A stretch of DNA of 7,149 nt from an uncultured bacterium (lineage in GTDB: Bacteria; Verrucomicrobiota; Kiritimatiellia; RFP12; UBA1067): positions 1 to 7,149 of the forward strand of contig CAMIVJ010000135.1 of the NCBI GenBank assembly GCA_946401765.1. The letters are read 5' to 3'. Under the pieces are notes generated by a model. It ran no database searches. It saw nothing but the letters and a program-made list of their open reading frames with translations, and had not been told where the DNA came from. The position numbers were made by a program, and so were the translations under genes. Shown in pieces: positions 5,907 through 7,149 of this stretch (within the stretch, counting starts at the first letter, position 1; each line of letters opens with the position of its first letter).

Positions 5907-6152
5907 TTACGCCGTTGGGCGCGGCGGCTCCTTGTGGCGGTACGTTATGCGGCCCTTGCCGAGGTCGTACGGCGATATCTCCACGGTTACCTTGTCGCCA
6001 ATGGCGATCTTGATGAAGAATTTGCGCATCTTGCCCGAAATGTGGGCAAGCACCTCGTGTCCATTGTCCAGCTGGACTTTGTACATCGTAGCCGGAAGCA
6101 CCTTGATCACGGTGCCAGTTACTTCTATCGCACTGTCGTCTTCTTTTGCCAT
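5907..6152 (-). CDS. infA: Translation initiation factor IF-1
   Basis: IF-1 binds the A site of the 30S subunit and helps IF-2 and IF-3 assemble the initiation complex. The 81-residue product begins MAKEDDSAIEVTGTVIKVLP and contains the conserved OB-fold core: NGHEVLAHISGKMRK (43-57), then IGDKVTVEISPYDLGKGRITYRHK. It is about nine residues longer than the usual 72, because of a C-terminal tail EPPRPTA. The ATG at 6152 is chosen by homology. An in-frame ATG at 6194 is excluded because it would lie upstream of the promoter's -10 box and adds an unrelated sequence. The Shine-Dalgarno is weak (AAGAG near 6162-6158). infA leads the run infA-uup-ispF and is the gene nearest the strong promoter. 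Confidence 0.96.
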   Translation of the reverse strand: MAKEDDSAIEVTGTVIKVLPATMYKVQLDNGHEVLAHISGKMRKFFIKIAIGDKVTVEISPYDLGKGRITYRHKEPPRPTA

Positions 6153-6184
6153 AAGGTCTCTTTTGGGGTTAAAACAATGTGCAA

Positions 6185-6213
6185 ATGATATCACACTAGC
6201 ATCGCGCAGTCAA
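6185..6213 (-). promoter_or_regulatory. Strong sigma70-type promoter of the infA-uup-ispF run
   Basis: On the minus strand TTGACT (6213-6208) and TATCAT (6190-6185) are separated by exactly 17 bases. Each differs from consensus at one position, and an extended -10 TG lies one base before TATCAT. Predicted initiation near 6178 gives a leader of about 26 bases before the infA ATG. The promoter lies in the 85-base gap after the beta-galactosidase gene, so infA does not depend on read-through. Confidence 0.75.
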
Positions 6214-6237
6214 TAGAGCCACGCGAAAAAGTTGAAA

Positions 6238-7149
6238 TCAGAGCACATCTTCGGGGGCTTCAACCACGAACACAAGGTGGTATGTGCCCGCGCCGAGCAT
6301 GGCGTGGTCGTGGGGACGATCCCCCCAGCTGTTGTCGCCGCCCACGCCCATCTGCGCGGCATCCACGTTCACCGTCACGCGGTCTTCCACCTTGAGGTCG
6401 ATCTGGTGCTTGGCCTTCTCGAGCGAATGCTGCGAATACGGCCACGCGTTGAAGCCGAACGGCTGGTTGACCGCCGTGATCTTCACCTTCCTGCCGCCCG
6501 CTCCGGCGATCTCAAGCGACGTGCAGCCAGTGCGGTAGCCCTGCTCGTTGGGCTCCACGTAGTTGTCGGGGTTGAGGCGGTTGGCGGGATACTCTATCGT
6601 ACCGGTCTTCGGATCCATCAGGCCCGAGACGAGCCCCACCTTGGCCATGAACTCGCCGAAGCGGCAGGAGGTGCGGCGGTCGCAGTAGTTCTCGTGCGGA
6701 CCATACCCGCACCACTTCACGTCGGTGAAGTCCTTGGGCAGGGTGAACGTTACGCCCACGCGCGGAATGGGCGGCAGCTTGCGCCCCTTCTCGACGACGA
6801 GCGTGAAGTCGACGAGCTTCTTCCCGCCGCCGAGGTCCTTGACCTCGAGCGTGGACTTGACGCCTTCGGGCATCTTCTGCGAGGAGGTGGCGTCCTTCCA
6901 GACTCTGCACACATTCGGCATGTGCCAGCCCCAGTCGTTGTCGATGGGCGCGCGCCAGAGATTGATCGTGAAGGCGTCCGCCTTCGCGGCGCCCTTGGCC
7001 TTGGGCTCGGCGCGGGGCGTGAACGGCTTCACGAAAGTGTCGGTGGCGATGATCTTGCCGCCGCGCATGAAGGCGAAGTTCACGGCATCGCCGTCCGGGA
7101 CGTTGATCTCCACGTCCTTCGTCTCGTCGGGGCCTATCGCCGGCATGGC
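6238..7149 (-). CDS. GH2 beta-galactosidase, C-terminal part (truncated by window edge)
   Basis: Only the last 303 residues are visible; the frame is open at 7149, and the catalytic barrel with its two Glu residues lies outside. The visible part carries the C-terminal domain of LacZ-like GH2 enzymes (beta-galactosidase small-chain domain), which helps shape the active site. Numbered from the Met codon at 7146: INLWRAPIDNDWG (61-73), LPPIPRVGVTFTLP (124-137), VKWCGYGPHENYCDR (143-157), EPNEQGYRTG (198-207), FGFNAWPYSQHSLEKAKH (230-247) and DAAQMGVGGDNSWG (262-275). These match the family's NFWRAPTDND, LPRxG, WYGxGPxENYxDR and QxGxGGxxSWG signatures. Between the preceding Ig-like domain (ending near residue 40) and the WRAP motif there is only an Ala/Lys/Pro-rich linker of about 20 residues, shorter than I would expect. 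Substrate is probably a beta-galactoside, but GH2 specificity cannot be set from this end. TGA stop at 6240-6238; no clear terminator follows. Confidence 0.88.
   Translation of the reverse strand, partial: AMPAIGPDETKDVEINVPDGDAVNFAFMRGGKIIATDTFVKPFTPRAEPKAKGAAKADAFTINLWRAPIDNDWGWHMPNVCRVWKDATSSQKMPEGVKSTLEVKDLGGGKKLVDFTLVVEKGRKLPPIPRVGVTFTLPKDFTDVKWCGYGPHENYCDRRTSCRFGEFMAKVGLVSGLMDPKTGTIEYPANRLNPDNYVEPNEQGYRTGCTSLEIAGAGGRKVKITAVNQPFGFNAWPYSQHSLEKAKHQIDLKVEDRVTVNVDAAQMGVGGDNSWGDRPHDHAMLGAGTYHLVFVVEAPEDVL

Noticed and set aside
6153..6194. An upstream in-frame ATG for infA adding 14 residues
   Set aside because: It lies upstream of the -10 box of a strong promoter, and the added residues do not resemble IF-1; the ATG at 6152 gives the canonical MAKED start.

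Overview
The window is a compact, GC-rich stretch of bacterial chromosome. All seven genes I can support lie on the minus strand, so transcription runs from high to low coordinates. The gene mix points to a glycan-degrading member of the Planctomycetes-Verrucomicrobia-Chlamydiae group, perhaps a Kiritimatiellae/Lentisphaerae-like gut lineage. It combines an exported GH88 unsaturated uronyl hydrolase, a GH2 beta-galactosidase, an exported BspA-type leucine-rich-repeat protein and an IF-1 with a short extra C-terminal tail. That placement is inference from gene content; no rRNA or other decisive marker is present.

Layout in transcription order. (1) 7149-6238: C-terminal 303 residues of a GH2 beta-galactosidase; its catalytic barrel lies outside the window. 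(2) 6213-3597: a housekeeping run infA - uup - ispF (IF-1, an ABC-F ATPase, and MECDP synthase of the MEP isoprenoid pathway), led by a near-consensus sigma70-type promoter at 6213-6185. uup begins 8 nt after the infA stop with a GTG codon. The uup stop overlaps an ATG (ATGA) that is in frame with ispF. Between that ATG and the conventional ispF start lie six tandem copies of an 8-bp unit (4065-4112). (3) 3605-754: a probable two-gene unit, a secreted GH88 hydrolase followed 24 nt later by a secreted LRR_5 protein whose base composition is clearly lower in GC than its neighbours. A perfect 7-4-7 inverted repeat sits directly upstream of the GH88 ribosome binding site. (4) 624-1: a promoter-like region with a (CG)7 tract, then the first 189 codons of gyrB.

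How the genes could work together: GH88 would remove terminal unsaturated uronates left by polysaccharide lyases. The LRR protein could be a surface or periplasmic binding partner, and the GH2 enzyme would remove beta-galactosyl residues. The housekeeping genes are typical of their families.

I found no CRISPR array, transposase, tRNA or rRNA, and no clearly new multi-gene system. The most unusual signal is the octamer repeat built into the uup-ispF junction. It also has quadruplex-forming potential on the opposite strand, and its copy number sets the reading frame between two possible ispF starts. The next is the (CG)7 tract placed where the gyrB -35 element would be expected. No stretch of more than 300 bases lacks a gene; the longest gap is 570-753.
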